64,000 nt of DNA, taken from NCBI GenBank assembly GCA_964484145.1, contig CAZAED010000002.1:1-64000 (forward strand). The letters are read 5' to 3'. The DNA is from JAEUSF01 sp964484145. GTDB taxonomy: Bacteria > Patescibacteriota > Doudnabacteria > UBA920. Position numbers and translations under genes: made by a program. This document shows, piece after piece, positions 8,936 through 19,900 of this stretch. Positions within the stretch are counted from its first letter, which is position 1. Every line of letters starts with the position of its first letter. The notes below the pieces were generated by a model that worked only from the letters and a program-made list of their open reading frames with translations, searched no databases and had not been told where the DNA came from.

Positions 8936-9988
8936 ATGAAAATCTTATATATTATTACTCAGGCAGATGGGGGCGGGGCTCAAAAATATGTTTTAACTTT
9001 GGCCAAACATTTTAAGGGCATTATTGCGGCCGGCGAAGAAGCAGAAGAATTGTTTGTGCAAGCCGCCAAGCATTCCATAACTACTTACCGCTTAAAACAT
9101 TTAAAAAGAAATATAAATTTGTTTAGCGATATTGTCGCGCTTTTTGAAATTAGAGGGCTTATAAAGGCTTATAATCCGGACATTGTGCATTTAAATTCCA
9201 GCAAAGCAGGCTTTCTAGGAAGTCTAGCGACAATATTCTTAAAAACCAAGGTGGTATTTACGGCGCACGGTTTTATATTTAACGAACCAATGCCGTTTTG
9301 GAAAAAAAACTTATACCTAGCTTTTGAAAAAAATGATTCCGACTTTAGGGATTTTATAATTACCGTTTCAGACGCGGACAAAAAATCGGCTTTAGATGCT
9401 GGTTTAATAGACCCAAAAAAAATAAAAACTATTCACAATGGAATAGAAAAAATAAATTTCCTTTCTCATAATCAGGCTCGCAAAGAACTTGGTCTGCCAG
9501 AAGATAAAAAAATTTGGGTAACTATTGCCAACGACTACGAAAGTAAGGGTCTTAATATTTTTGAATCATTTAAGCCAGCCAGTGGTACAATGATTGCGGT
9601 TATAGGTAATACCCCCAAGAGGCAATCATCGGAAGAAATTAAATTCTTAGGGCCAAAAGAAGATGCTTCTAAATACTTAAAAGCTTTCGATGGCATGATA
9701 GTTCCATCAAAAAAAGAAGGTTTCCCATATGTAGTTTTGGAATCATTGGAGGCTGGACTTCCTGTTATTGCCAGCGCTGTCGGAGGAATACCGGAAGCAT
9801 TAGGAGACGCTGGGATACTAATAGAAAAAATGGACGGTAAATCTTTAGCGGAAAAAATTGAAAAAGAATTTTTAAACGAAAATAAAGCAAAAGAACTTTC
9901 ACAAAAAGCCCTAGAAAGGTCTAAACTTTTTACCGAAGAAAAAATGCTGAGCGAAACTAAAAAAGTTTACGAGTATCTTCTAAAATAA
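8936..9988 (+). CDS. GT4-family glycosyltransferase
   Basis: A 350-residue GT-B glycosyltransferase of the GT4 type. The N-terminal domain begins with MKILYIITQADGGGAQKYVL and has DIVHLNSSKAG and FTAHGF. The C-terminal domain has the family E-x7-E motif in KKEGFPYVVLESLEAGLPVI, then ASAVGGIPEAL. It is divergent from the transaldolase-like gene and convergent with the first O-antigen ligase, sharing a terminator hairpin with it. It probably adds a sugar in cell-surface glycan assembly; specificity is unknown. Confidence 0.85.
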   Translation: MKILYIITQADGGGAQKYVLTLAKHFKGIIAAGEEAEELFVQAAKHSITTYRLKHLKRNINLFSDIVALFEIRGLIKAYNPDIVHLNSSKAGFLGSLATIFLKTKVVFTAHGFIFNEPMPFWKKNLYLAFEKNDSDFRDFIITVSDADKKSALDAGLIDPKKIKTIHNGIEKINFLSHNQARKELGLPEDKKIWVTIANDYESKGLNIFESFKPASGTMIAVIGNTPKRQSSEEIKFLGPKEDASKYLKAFDGMIVPSKKEGFPYVVLESLEAGLPVIASAVGGIPEALGDAGILIEKMDGKSLAEKIEKEFLNENKAKELSQKALERSKLFTEEKMLSETKKVYEYLLK

Positions 9989-10019
9989 ATAAATACCCCT
10001 TTTAAGGGGTATTTATTTA
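9986..10019. terminator. Bidirectional rho-independent terminator
   Basis: Stem AAATAAATACCCCTT / AAGGGGTATTTATTT with A- and T-rich flanks on both sides. It lies exactly between two convergent genes (ends at 9988 and 10017). Confidence 0.85.
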
Positions 10020-12245
10020 TTTTAATATATTTTGTAATTTTTCTTTTAAACTGGGGTCGGTTTCCATAAGTTTTTGCGCTAAGATGCTTGCCTTTTCTTT
10101 CTCCCCTGCCTCAATATATACCTGAATTAAAAATAGGTAAATGTCTTTATTTTCCGGATCGAGACTAACTATATTTTCCGCAACTTGTACCATTCGTTCT
10201 TTATTTCCGGTTTTTCTATAGTACTCTAAAAGCCATTTTAAAGAGTCTGTGCTAGGAAACTGATATTTTTTGTCTAGCAGCATTTCCGAAAGTTTAATAG
10301 CAGCCTGCAGATCTTGGTCTTTTAAAGCTATTGAAAGCTGCCATTTTATGTCTAAATTTTTCGGATTTAATTCCGACATTATATTACCAATTTTTACTCC
10401 TTCGGTGACATCTCCAGCAATCATTTTAATCTGAAAAAGCGCGGACATAGCTTCTGTGCGCTTTGGCGCAAGCTCCACCGCTTTGTTTATAGCATCTAAA
10501 GCCCTTGGGTCAATAGAACCGTTATTAAGATAAGAAGAATTTAAGTATAGGCTAGATAATTTTTGCCAAATTATAGGGTTATTGGGGTTTTGCTTTACCA
10601 CACCCTCAAGCGCCAGAATTGAATGGTTTACAACGGTATCAACAAAATCTTTACTCATTTTTCCAGGACTCCTTAAAATACCCACTGCAAAATCCTGGTA
10701 CTTACTTGCAGTTTCAGTTTGGTCAAAATTAAAAGGATTATTTACCGCACTCTGAAAAAATTTCTCAGACAACGCTGGGTCTGCGCTAACATAAGCGTAA
10801 CCATAGTTTGTGTCAGCCGAAGCATAAAGCGGCATTATGTTGCCTGCCCACAGCACATAAATAGCTAAAATTAACGAGACAAAGAAAGCAGAAAAAGATA
10901 AGCCTGCTCCCGCTTGCCAAAAATTAGCCGCAAGCTGTTTGTTTTTCTTTGCTTTACTGTTGTCTGGAGTAAGAATTTTTTCCCACAAATAAGCTCCGAA
11001 CGAAGCAAAAATAAAGAACGATATGCTTGCAGAAACTGTATCAAAAACGAACAGGTTTTGAATTTCGTAAGCAAGTAGCCCGGCTAACAGCGCAGAAAAC
11101 CCAACCAAGCTTACGGCTCCAAACTTTAAAGCTTTATAAAAAGCCCAAATACACGAAAGTAAAATTCCTAAGTAAGCTAAAAAGCCCACAGCTCCGCTGG
11201 TAACCAAAACTTCTAAAATATAGTTATGAGGCTTGTCAAACCAAGACGGGTCGTAAATATAAATTTTTGGATTAAAATATTTATTACCCACCACATAATA
11301 GTTTTCCGCTCCGGTTCCAAAAACTGGGTAGTCTAAAAATCCCCTGGCAGCCACTCGCCACTGTATTAAACGAGCTTCGGTGTTACTGTCCCTTAACTGA
11401 AACACGCGCCTTACCATACCTTGCGGCAAAAGATTGCTGTTAAAATAAAGCCCTATACCCAAAGCCAAACAAACAACAGCCCCCACAAGGCTCCAGGTTT
11501 TTGCTTTACTTTTTTTAGCCAATATTATAGCTGAAAATATTGCTACTAAGCCGCCTAAAATTAAACCTACGACAGCGCCTCTGGTACCTGATAAAAAAAT
11601 ACCGATAAGCTGTAAAAAGGAGCAGAACAATAACAAATATTTTACAAAACCTTGTTTTCTAAACGCCCAAAAAATTCCCAAAAACATAATAGGTATAATA
11701 TAGCTTGGAAAAAAAATCGGATTTCCGAAAGTGGCGGAAATTCTAGGCAAGGAGGGGTCCGGCACCCACGGCTGCATACCCAATCTTACAAAGATTGCGT
11801 AAATAGAAAGCACGGTGGCAATGGTTATGTTGGAATATAGAATGGTTTTTAAAAAACTAAAGTTTAACTTACCTAAAACTACAATATAAAAATATAACAA
11901 AGTAAGGTGAGTCATATAAAACACGCCGCCCATTCTTTCAAAATTTCCCCACATTGCTTTTTGAAAATCTACGCCTACAATAGCAGAAACAAAGTTTAAA
12001 AGTAAAAATAGCAATACAAAAATATGCAGCGGGTTTTTTATGCTTGGGCGGGCTTTTGGCTCGCTAAATAAAATATAAACAAAAAACGGCAGACCTAAGT
12101 CAACCATTATACGAAAATAAAAAGCCTTACTGGTTATAAACGGAAATAAAAGGTCCTTAAATACCCAAAATGGCGTTAAGAAGCTTAAAACCGTAAAAAA
12201 AAGCAAGGCATAACCTGAAAATTTTAAAAATCCTTTATTTTGCAT
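10017..12245 (-). CDS. O-antigen ligase-like (Wzy_C) membrane protein with C-terminal TPR domain
   Basis: A 742-residue protein: about ten membrane segments over residues 1-440, then a soluble tail with tetratricopeptide-like helical pairs (about 540-740). The region around TRGAVVGLILGG and ETARLIQWRVAARGFLDYP-like SNTEARLIQWRVAARGF is typical of the Wzy_C/WaaL ligase domain, as is DKPHNYILEVLVTSG. Such proteins join polysaccharide to a lipid or protein acceptor or polymerise it. It is clearly paralogous to the protein at 13887-16094; the pair flank an HlyD-like adaptor. Confidence 0.85.
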   Translation of the reverse strand: MQNKGFLKFSGYALLFFTVLSFLTPFWVFKDLLFPFITSKAFYFRIMVDLGLPFFVYILFSEPKARPSIKNPLHIFVLLFLLLNFVSAIVGVDFQKAMWGNFERMGGVFYMTHLTLLYFYIVVLGKLNFSFLKTILYSNITIATVLSIYAIFVRLGMQPWVPDPSLPRISATFGNPIFFPSYIIPIMFLGIFWAFRKQGFVKYLLLFCSFLQLIGIFLSGTRGAVVGLILGGLVAIFSAIILAKKSKAKTWSLVGAVVCLALGIGLYFNSNLLPQGMVRRVFQLRDSNTEARLIQWRVAARGFLDYPVFGTGAENYYVVGNKYFNPKIYIYDPSWFDKPHNYILEVLVTSGAVGFLAYLGILLSCIWAFYKALKFGAVSLVGFSALLAGLLAYEIQNLFVFDTVSASISFFIFASFGAYLWEKILTPDNSKAKKNKQLAANFWQAGAGLSFSAFFVSLILAIYVLWAGNIMPLYASADTNYGYAYVSADPALSEKFFQSAVNNPFNFDQTETASKYQDFAVGILRSPGKMSKDFVDTVVNHSILALEGVVKQNPNNPIIWQKLSSLYLNSSYLNNGSIDPRALDAINKAVELAPKRTEAMSALFQIKMIAGDVTEGVKIGNIMSELNPKNLDIKWQLSIALKDQDLQAAIKLSEMLLDKKYQFPSTDSLKWLLEYYRKTGNKERMVQVAENIVSLDPENKDIYLFLIQVYIEAGEKEKASILAQKLMETDPSLKEKLQNILK

Positions 12246-12275
12246 TTACATATTGTATCACATTCCTCAAATACT

Positions 12276-12303
12276 AAAAAACGCCCCGGGTAGGGCGTTT
12301 TAT
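12276..12303 (-). terminator. Rho-independent terminator of the adaptor gene
   Basis: Stem AAAACGCCC (12278-12286) / GGGCGTTTT (12293-12301), followed on the minus strand by a T-run. It lies just past the stop of the gene at 12309-13844. Confidence 0.85.
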
Positions 12304-12308
12304 TATAC

Positions 12309-13844
12309 TTATTTCGTTTTAATAAAAGTTACCACTTCCTGACCTTCAGAAAGGCCATTTTGTATTTCTACCAGTCCCCCGTCGGCCTCCATACCGGTGG
12401 TAACTTCTTTTTGCTCGTAGGTCTTTTTTACAGAGTCCTTAATTACCCGAACATACTTTTTACCATTTTGGTTTATTACGCTGCGCAATGGCACTGTTAA
12501 AACTTTTTCTTTAGCGCCGGTTAATATGCTTATATTGGCTGTCATACCCGGTTTTATTTCTTCTAGCTTGTCTAATGAAATAGTAACTTTATAATTCACC
12601 ACTCCGGAAACTAAAGTAGAAGCCGGGTCAACCGCTGAAACTTTGGCATTAAACTTCCGGTCAGTCCCAAGCGCGTCAAAACTAACTTCAACCTTTTGAT
12701 CAGGCTTAACAGAAGCAATATTAGCCTCACTAATATTCGCTTCAATATGCAAATTATCTACGTCTTGCAAAATAATAACCTGCTTGGAAGCAGAGGCTAA
12801 TTCGCCAGGTTTTACGTCTACCGATGTAATTGTCCCATCGGCCGGAGCCCGAATTATAGCATTCTCTAAGTTAGCAGCGGCCGCTTGCAATTGTCCTTGT
12901 GCGCTTAAAACCTGGGCTTCAGCGACTTTTAATTCAGCTGGTGTAGCTTGCTGCTTTTTTAACTCTAAGGCCGCCTGAGCCGAAGCTACTGCGTTCTGAG
13001 CCGCAGAAACCGCAGAGCTCTGGGTTTGCAAAGAGGCCAAATAAGCTGAGTTATAAGTTACATAAGTTGAAGCTTGCGTATTAGGCACCGACACCGTCCA
13101 ACTATTATTGGTAGGTACAGCAGTTGTTGAAAATTGAATATACAAACCCAAAGTTCCAAGTGGCTGAGGCGAAATATCTACAATTCCGCTGCCCGTTTCT
13201 AGACCACTATACTGAAAACGTAACCCACTGCCCGTAGCATAAATCATTACCTGATAACTGCCAATATTACTGCCGGTGTACGTACCGCTAATTGAGGCTG
13301 TTGCCGACCCTGAATTGCCGGAACCTGGCAGCGCTGTTAACCCAGTGTTAAGCAAGGTCTGGTAAGCATTTTGGACTAAAGTAGCTTGTTGTTTTATAGT
13401 ATTTTCCAAACTTTGCTTTGCATTGTCTAAAGTAACCTGAGCCACCCTAACTTCCGCGCTACTACTGCCATCTAAAACTCTTTGGTAGTTAGCCTGAGCC
13501 TGAGCCAAAGCGCCTTGCGCCTGAGTATAAGCAGCGGCTTGAGAACCTTGAATTAAAGAGGCTAACACTTGACCATTTTTTACTTTACTACCAACTACTA
13601 CATTAACTCGCGCCACTGTGCCAGCAGAATTAAAACTTAAAGCTAAATCTGTAGTACTAGTTACTTGGCCGGTAGCCAAAACCGTTTGCTTTAAGTCCTG
13701 TTTTTTTACGGTATCGGTTTGAATGTCGGCGTTAGGTTTATTTTTATTTTTTATTACATTATATGAAATTAGAATAAGCACTAGTGCAAAGACTATGCTC
13801 TTCTTTTTATTATTTTTTATCCACTCGTAAAATCTTGTAAACAT
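12309..13844 (-). CDS. HlyD/MacA-like membrane fusion (periplasmic adaptor) protein
   Basis: A 511-residue adaptor: membrane segment at about 16-30, biotinyl/lipoyl-like half VARVNVVVGSKVKNGQVLAS, and Ala/Gln-rich coiled-coil helices. A second lipoyl half follows (NAIIRAPADGTITSVDVKPG), then the beta-barrel and membrane-proximal domains. Between the coiled-coil arms (about residues 165-270) lies an unusual Ser/Gly/Thr-rich insert that looks beta-rich. Such adaptors work with ABC exporters (MacB/YknYZ), but no ABC gene is adjacent. It sits between the two O-antigen ligase genes, so it may act in surface polymer export; this is inference. Confidence 0.8.
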   Translation of the reverse strand: MFTRFYEWIKNNKKKSIVFALVLILISYNVIKNKNKPNADIQTDTVKKQDLKQTVLATGQVTSTTDLALSFNSAGTVARVNVVVGSKVKNGQVLASLIQGSQAAAYTQAQGALAQAQANYQRVLDGSSSAEVRVAQVTLDNAKQSLENTIKQQATLVQNAYQTLLNTGLTALPGSGNSGSATASISGTYTGSNIGSYQVMIYATGSGLRFQYSGLETGSGIVDISPQPLGTLGLYIQFSTTAVPTNNSWTVSVPNTQASTYVTYNSAYLASLQTQSSAVSAAQNAVASAQAALELKKQQATPAELKVAEAQVLSAQGQLQAAAANLENAIIRAPADGTITSVDVKPGELASASKQVIILQDVDNLHIEANISEANIASVKPDQKVEVSFDALGTDRKFNAKVSAVDPASTLVSGVVNYKVTISLDKLEEIKPGMTANISILTGAKEKVLTVPLRSVINQNGKKYVRVIKDSVKKTYEQKEVTTGMEADGGLVEIQNGLSEGQEVVTFIKTK

Positions 13845-13886
13845 ATAGAAATATTAATCACATTTAACTATACCATAAAAAACCTA

Positions 13887-16094
13887 TTATTTCAAGCTTT
13901 TTATAAACTTTTCCATTTCCTCTTTTCTGCTAGGATCTGACTTTTCAACCTGTTGTGCCAGCAGGCTTGCGTGTTCGAAATCGCCTATTGCGGCATAAGC
14001 TTTTGCCAAATCTACATATAACCCCAATTCATTTGGCTCTATCTCAACAGCTTTTTCTAACAAAGGTATAACTTTCTCAAAATCTTTTTTTTCTTGATAA
14101 TATTGAATATACCAAGCAAACTGCTGTAATTGGCTAAATTTAAACCCAGCTGCAATAGCCTCATCCCCGGCCTTGACCGCTTCTTTAATTTTTCCGTTTA
14201 AAAAATAAGCCATAGCCACTTGCCAACGAAGCTGGGGGTTGTAAGGATTTAATTCCGCGATTTTCTCAGCCGCACGTGACAAGTTCTCCCAATCTTTTAA
14301 ATATCCAAAATATTGGATTTGAAGCTGAAGTATTTCTGCCCTATTGGGAGCGAGGGCGATTGCTTTTTCTATTGTCTCCTTACTCCCTTCAATACCTTGG
14401 CCATGAAAAACCGACCGGTTCATTTCGGCAATAGCCAAAGTCATCCACAAAATAGGGTCATTTTTTACCTGGCTGCTCACAATCTGCTGATTTGCAATAG
14501 CTCTATCTAATTCTTCAGAAATAAAAGCCTTATCTACATTAGTATTATTATTAACAAGCCCGGAAGCAAACCGAGAATAATAGTTTGCGGTTTCGCGTCT
14601 GCCTAAATTATAAGGTTGAGACAGAGCCGAAAGAAAATTTTGCTTGGCTTTTAAAGGGTCTTGTTCGGCATAAGCTTGTCCATAATTTATTCGCTTTGCG
14701 GCAATCATAGAACTAAAATTTGAAGCGTATTGCATATATGCCATAGCCAGACACATTACCACAAATACACCCGCAGCAATGGGAGGTGAAAAAATAGGAC
14801 GACTGTTTTCCGCCCCTTTATTTTCGGAGTTTCCCGCCCACATAAATACCGCAATCCCCAAAAATGCATATATTGTCATGCTCGCCGATACAGTATCAAA
14901 CACAAAAAAATTCTGGCCCTGGTAAGCAATTACTCCGGAGACAAGAACGCACATCTCAATCAAACTCAAAAGACCATTTTTATATGCGCGATAGAAAGCA
15001 TAAATGGAAAGAATAAATATGGCCGAATAGGAGACAAAACCAAACAAGCCGGTGGTAGCCAAAACTTCAACCAAAAAATTATGCGGCTTGTCAAACCAGG
15101 AAGAATCATATTTATACATTTCTGTATCCCAATAGGTATTGGAAATAAAATAATAATTTTCCGGACCTACGCCCAACAGCTTCCTGTCATTAAAACCCTT
15201 TAAAGCCGTACTCCACTGAATTAAACGGGCTTTGGAGTTACTGTCCCCCAAATTAGTAAGTCGGTAAAATACGGAATCTTGAGGAAGTTTAGCTCGAAAA
15301 ACAAATAACCCGGCGGCGACTATAAATAAAATAACTATAAAACCTAAGCTACGATTTCTCAAACCAGGCTTACCTATTAAAAATCCATAAATAATTACTG
15401 CCGCAATGAGAGCTACTACTAAACCTACAAACGCGCCTCTCGTCCCGGAAGTATAAATCCCGAGCAGTATTAGAAAAGCAGCAAAGCTATACATTATTTT
15501 CAAACTCCGAACTTCTTCCCTAAGCGCAAAATAAACAGCAAGGGACAACGGGATAATTAAAAAACTTGCGAAAAAAATAGGGTTGCCGAAAGTTGAAGAT
15601 ATACGAGTAGGCGCGGAAGTATCTAAAACAATACTTGGACCACCAAACCAAGAGGAAAGACCGTTTAACGTAATTAAAACCGAAACACCAATAAAAAATT
15701 GAATAAAACGTTTCAAATATTCCTGACCCGCCTGGCCAACTAATTGTACATAAAAAACAAAAACTGTTAGATGAGCTAAATAATATACTCCACCCATACG
15801 TTCAAAATAGCCGAGCAAACTTCTTTCTGGGTTAACCCCCAAAATTGCCGAGGCTACATTGACTAATAAAAAAGCCACTACCGCCAGGTTAAGGGGATTT
15901 TTTAATTTTGGCCTAAAAACAGGGTCGCTGAAAACTAAATACAAATAAAACGGCAGCGCGGCTTCAATAACAATACGGAAAAAAAACGCTTTGCTGGTAA
16001 TGTAAGGAAAAAGCAAATCCCGGAATGACCAAAAAGGGGTCAGGAGAGAAACAAATACCAAAAATATAAAAATATTAAAAATAATTTTTTTCAT
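13887..16094 (-). CDS. O-antigen ligase-like (Wzy_C) membrane protein with C-terminal TPR domain (second copy)
   Basis: A 735-residue paralogue of the protein at 10017-12245, sharing the opening pattern LLTPFWSFRDLLFPYITSKA and the central block SNSKARLIQWSTALKGFNDR with DKPHNFLVEVLATTG. About ten membrane segments precede a TPR-rich tail (about 540-735). The probable role is surface-glycan ligation or polymerisation. It follows the TPR protein at 16115-16816 by 20 bases on the same strand, so the two are probably co-transcribed. Two full-length diverged copies suggest different acceptors or substrates. Confidence 0.85.
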   Translation of the reverse strand: MKKIIFNIFIFLVFVSLLTPFWSFRDLLFPYITSKAFFFRIVIEAALPFYLYLVFSDPVFRPKLKNPLNLAVVAFLLVNVASAILGVNPERSLLGYFERMGGVYYLAHLTVFVFYVQLVGQAGQEYLKRFIQFFIGVSVLITLNGLSSWFGGPSIVLDTSAPTRISSTFGNPIFFASFLIIPLSLAVYFALREEVRSLKIMYSFAAFLILLGIYTSGTRGAFVGLVVALIAAVIIYGFLIGKPGLRNRSLGFIVILFIVAAGLFVFRAKLPQDSVFYRLTNLGDSNSKARLIQWSTALKGFNDRKLLGVGPENYYFISNTYWDTEMYKYDSSWFDKPHNFLVEVLATTGLFGFVSYSAIFILSIYAFYRAYKNGLLSLIEMCVLVSGVIAYQGQNFFVFDTVSASMTIYAFLGIAVFMWAGNSENKGAENSRPIFSPPIAAGVFVVMCLAMAYMQYASNFSSMIAAKRINYGQAYAEQDPLKAKQNFLSALSQPYNLGRRETANYYSRFASGLVNNNTNVDKAFISEELDRAIANQQIVSSQVKNDPILWMTLAIAEMNRSVFHGQGIEGSKETIEKAIALAPNRAEILQLQIQYFGYLKDWENLSRAAEKIAELNPYNPQLRWQVAMAYFLNGKIKEAVKAGDEAIAAGFKFSQLQQFAWYIQYYQEKKDFEKVIPLLEKAVEIEPNELGLYVDLAKAYAAIGDFEHASLLAQQVEKSDPSRKEEMEKFIKSLK

Positions 16095-16114
16095 ATATTA
16101 AAAAATCTATACAC

Positions 16115-16816
16115 TTACTTTTTTATTAGCCCCTGTAAGCGCTTTGCTTCCTGCTCAAAAAGGCCAGCTTTTTCCGGATATATTTTTGCTGCTTCCAACC
16201 ATAAATTTTTAGCTTCTTCCAATTTTCCCGCCTGTTCTAAGAACTGGGCATACTTGGTTAGAATATCAACCGCTCGATTTGTTTTACTTAAGGCATTTTC
16301 ATAAATAGTTCTCATTTCAGCCTCCCCCACATTCATACCCTGTCGCAAGGCTATATACCTAAGCCAGGTATCCGTATTTTCAGGGTTACTTTCAGTAGCT
16401 ACTTTCAGAACTTTTATTGCGTCTTCCAGTTTACCGGCGTCAATAAAAATAAGCGACAAGCCTACTAAAGCTTGCTCATTTTTTGGCTCGCTCTTTAAAA
16501 TCAAATCATACATATTTTTAGACTCTTGCAGTTGTCCCAAACCATAATACTGCTGAGCTAAATACATACGGGTCTTTATTTGCTCTAATTGGTAATTTGG
16601 GGTGGAAGGTTTTAACGTCTTAAAATAATCGTTAGCCGTTTTAATCCTGTCAAAATAAACTTTTTCCTGGTCTGGGCTTAAACTAACGACTCTGTTCTTT
16701 AAATCGTTTATTCCCAAATCGGTCTTGTTGTTCTGGTTTTTATTCAACCACCAACCCGCAATTCCAAACAAAATTACTAAAATGATTATTAAAATAACAA
16801 TAAATTTTTTTTGCAT
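16115..16816 (-). CDS. Membrane-anchored TPR-repeat protein
   Basis: A 233-residue protein with one N-terminal membrane segment (about residues 4-23) and tetratricopeptide repeats over roughly 85-225. The repeat signature is clear in YYGLGQLQESKNMYDLILKS, LVGLSLIFIDAGKLEDAIKV and YAQFLEQAGKLEEAKNLWLE. It probably acts as a protein-interaction scaffold outside the membrane. It is the first gene of the unit that continues into the second O-antigen ligase, which has TPRs of its own. Confidence 0.85.
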   Translation of the reverse strand: MQKKFIVILIIILVILFGIAGWWLNKNQNNKTDLGINDLKNRVVSLSPDQEKVYFDRIKTANDYFKTLKPSTPNYQLEQIKTRMYLAQQYYGLGQLQESKNMYDLILKSEPKNEQALVGLSLIFIDAGKLEDAIKVLKVATESNPENTDTWLRYIALRQGMNVGEAEMRTIYENALSKTNRAVDILTKYAQFLEQAGKLEEAKNLWLEAAKIYPEKAGLFEQEAKRLQGLIKK

Positions 16817-16870
16817 ATATGTAAGGTTACTTTACTAGAAACTGCTTACTATTTCAAGGGTCTAGATTAA

Positions 16871-16904
16871 CAAAAACCCCTCTGAAAATTCAGAGGGGTT
16901 TTGC
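16871..16904 (-). terminator. Rho-independent terminator of the S-layer-like gene
   Basis: Stem AAAACCCCTCTGA (16873-16885) / TCAGAGGGGTTTT (16890-16902), followed on the minus strand by a T-run. It is 40 bases past the stop at 16946. Confidence 0.9.
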
Positions 16905-16945
16905 CTAAATTTACGTAATTTAGATACGTGCAACTAAAACAATGC

Positions 16946-19900
16946 TTATTTGACCAAAGTCTGAGAATCTGTTGGAAGATTCTTAACTAAGAAGTCGTTG
17001 TTCCAATCGGATGTGGAGTAAGAGTGGCTTTGAGCCGCTAAATCAGACCACACGAAGGAAGCAGATGTAATAGTAGCGGCAGAAGCGTCAGTCGGAGCTA
17101 CAAAGCTAGACGGCTGAGCAATGTACGTGGCAACATAGTCGCCAGTAGTACTGCCACCAGTTACAGTCGCTTTTAAGACGTAGTTCTTAGCGCCACTGAT
17201 TTGTTGTTCATTGAGCGCATCAAACTGCAAAGTCTTAGCGGAGTAACTTGTAGTTACAGAACCAGTTATTTGGGTGTTCGTGTCAGCATCCCATAGGGTT
17301 ACGCTAGACAAGTTGGACACGCCAGAAGAGGTGCTGTAAGTAAACTTCAATTTATACCATCCAACTGTGCCGGTTCCACCAGAAGAGATGGAGAACTTAG
17401 CCAAAGTGTTTGTGCCACCAGGTTGTAATACGCCAGTAGGCAAAGCTACGTTGGTAATAGTCGGAATAGCCTTGTAAACATACAAGTTGTTGCCAATTAC
17501 ACCAGTACCGGAAGTGGTAGTGGTAATAGCGCCTGTAGAAGACGGGGCGCTCTTGTATGAGTGTAGGTTTACTCTAACGTTTTCACCGGAACTGCCGGCA
17601 CCGGTTCCTACTGAACCTAACTGTAAGTCTACAGTTAGAATTTTAGTAGAGTTAGCCGGAATGACAATTGCCAAATTGCTAAAGGTAGTAGAAGCAGAGC
17701 CTGGCTGAGTAGCCAAAACTGTACTACCGTCTTTTAGCATCACGTTTTGCACGGTTGTGTTGTTCGGGATGCTAATAACTACTTCAGAAACTGTGAATTG
17801 GTCATTGGTTGTGGTCCACTTAAAGGCTGCAGCAGTCTTAGTCTGGTTACCAGCTGTAATAGCCGCAACCGGAGTAGACGGATCTTGTGCTGCAGTGACT
17901 GTAGCACTACCAACAGTAATTACCTGACCATCTACACCAGCAGTAACTGAGCCAGAGGAATTAACAGTTGTGCCATTCATAAAGAGTCTTGCCTTAAAGG
18001 TGTCAAGACCATAAGGGGAACTCGGAGTGTTTATAGTGGCCCAAACTTCAACTGCAACAGTGGTGTTCTTAGGTAATACATAATTGCTGGAGTAAGTGGA
18101 AGTAGAACTGCCTCCACTAGTAGCTGTGACGCTTGACTTAATAGTGCCGTAACTGTTGCCGGCTATTTTAAGCTGAACGTCATTTAAGCTAGTCATTGTA
18201 GAAGAAGCCACAATAGCCAAGTCAATGCTAGAAACATTCACATCTTCAGAACTACTACCAGCTAAGTTAAAGGAACCTAACTTGTAGTTAGTTTGAGGAA
18301 GTGGGGTTGTTTGAGCAGCGTAGGTATTGTTCTTGGTAAAGGTAACACTGCCGGTTACATCTGTAAGCGGATTACCTGCAACTGCATTACCAGAGCTAGG
18401 AGCAGCAACATAGCCCAAAGAAACTAATCTTTGAACATTGCTTGTACCGTCGCCCATAATGTATGCGGTAACAGTGTCGTTATTACCCAAGTTGTTGGTA
18501 CCGTCATTGTCATACATGTCAGCATGGACTTCCAAAGTAATTGGAGTTCCTGGCTGTACAGTGTAATTCAATGTGAATTGAGTACCACCGGCTGTGTAAG
18601 TATTGTTAGTGGTTTTGCTCAAAGTGGCTGTAGAGCCGTATTGAGTGCCGTTTATTAAAATACGGCCGTTGCGAAGGCTGCCAACAGTATTGTCGGAAGA
18701 AGTCGCACCAACTAACAAAGTTTCAATCTTCATAGGTTCACCATAGGCTGTAATTGTGTACTTAGCCAAGGTGACGTCTGAAGTACCGTCGGTAATATTA
18801 CCGGAAGTGGAGTCTGAAGCTTTCTGAATACTTAAGCTACCAGAGTTTAGACTGTTCGAGGAAGCAGATCCAATCGGGTAAGTGTCAGAAGAAGCTACGG
18901 TTACGCCATATTGGGTATCCATAAATGCTACGTCTGCTTTGTTCCTGACTTGGAACTGGAAGTTCCTGGAAGACCCAGCAATTATGTCAGCTAAAACGCT
19001 GAAAATGCGGGTACCAGCCTTTAGAGTCTGGGGGGCAAAAGAGAAATATACATAACCATTGGCATCCATATTGGCAGTTTGGGCAACTTGAGTGCCGTCA
19101 ATGCGCAAACGGAAGTTGTTTAGGTCAGAAGCGGTTACAGAACCAATATTGCGAATAATTAAGCGGGACAATTTCATGTCTCGGGTATTTATTGCAACAT
19201 TGCTTCGCAATACTTCAACGTCTTTGGCTGGGTCAAAGCTGCCGCCGGTAGGAGTAAATGCTCCGAAATCAGCGTATGCTAAGTCTGAAGACTGGGAAAC
19301 AGTAAACATGTTTCCAGAAACAGATACAGAAGCCGGGCTGCCGTTAGCAACAGTAAACGAAGTTAACTGTACGCCAACAGTCTGGCCAGCGGAAGTACCA
19401 GGAGCTATTTCAATAACAACCGAAACGGTCATACTACCATTAACGGTAAACAAACCGGTTGGGTTAGTGAAAGTAATTAAGCTGTTGCCGCCTACAGAGG
19501 CTGCGTCAGTTAATCTGGTGTCGCCATTAAAGAGGTAGGCGTTAGAAATAATAGTGTCAGGAGAAACGCCTGTTCTCTTTAACTGAACAGTGGTAACAGT
19601 GCCGTTACCAGAGAAGTTAAACTTAGCCAAAGTTACAACGCTTGCTCCAGGGGTAGAACCCGCGGAGAAAGCAGCATTGTGAACAGCTACAGTTTGTGCA
19701 GCCGGAGAGTCAGATGCCAAAGAAGCGGTGACATTACCAGAAACAACCGGGGGTTGATTCGGGTTATTGCTTAACGCTGTTGGGGACAATTGACCGGCTT
19801 GTCTTGCAGCCATAACACCGCTCATTGGAAGAGCTTTGTCAGCTGTGTTAGCCGGAACTACCTTGGCCCAGGAGTAACCCCAGGAGTTGAAGGTAGCCAT

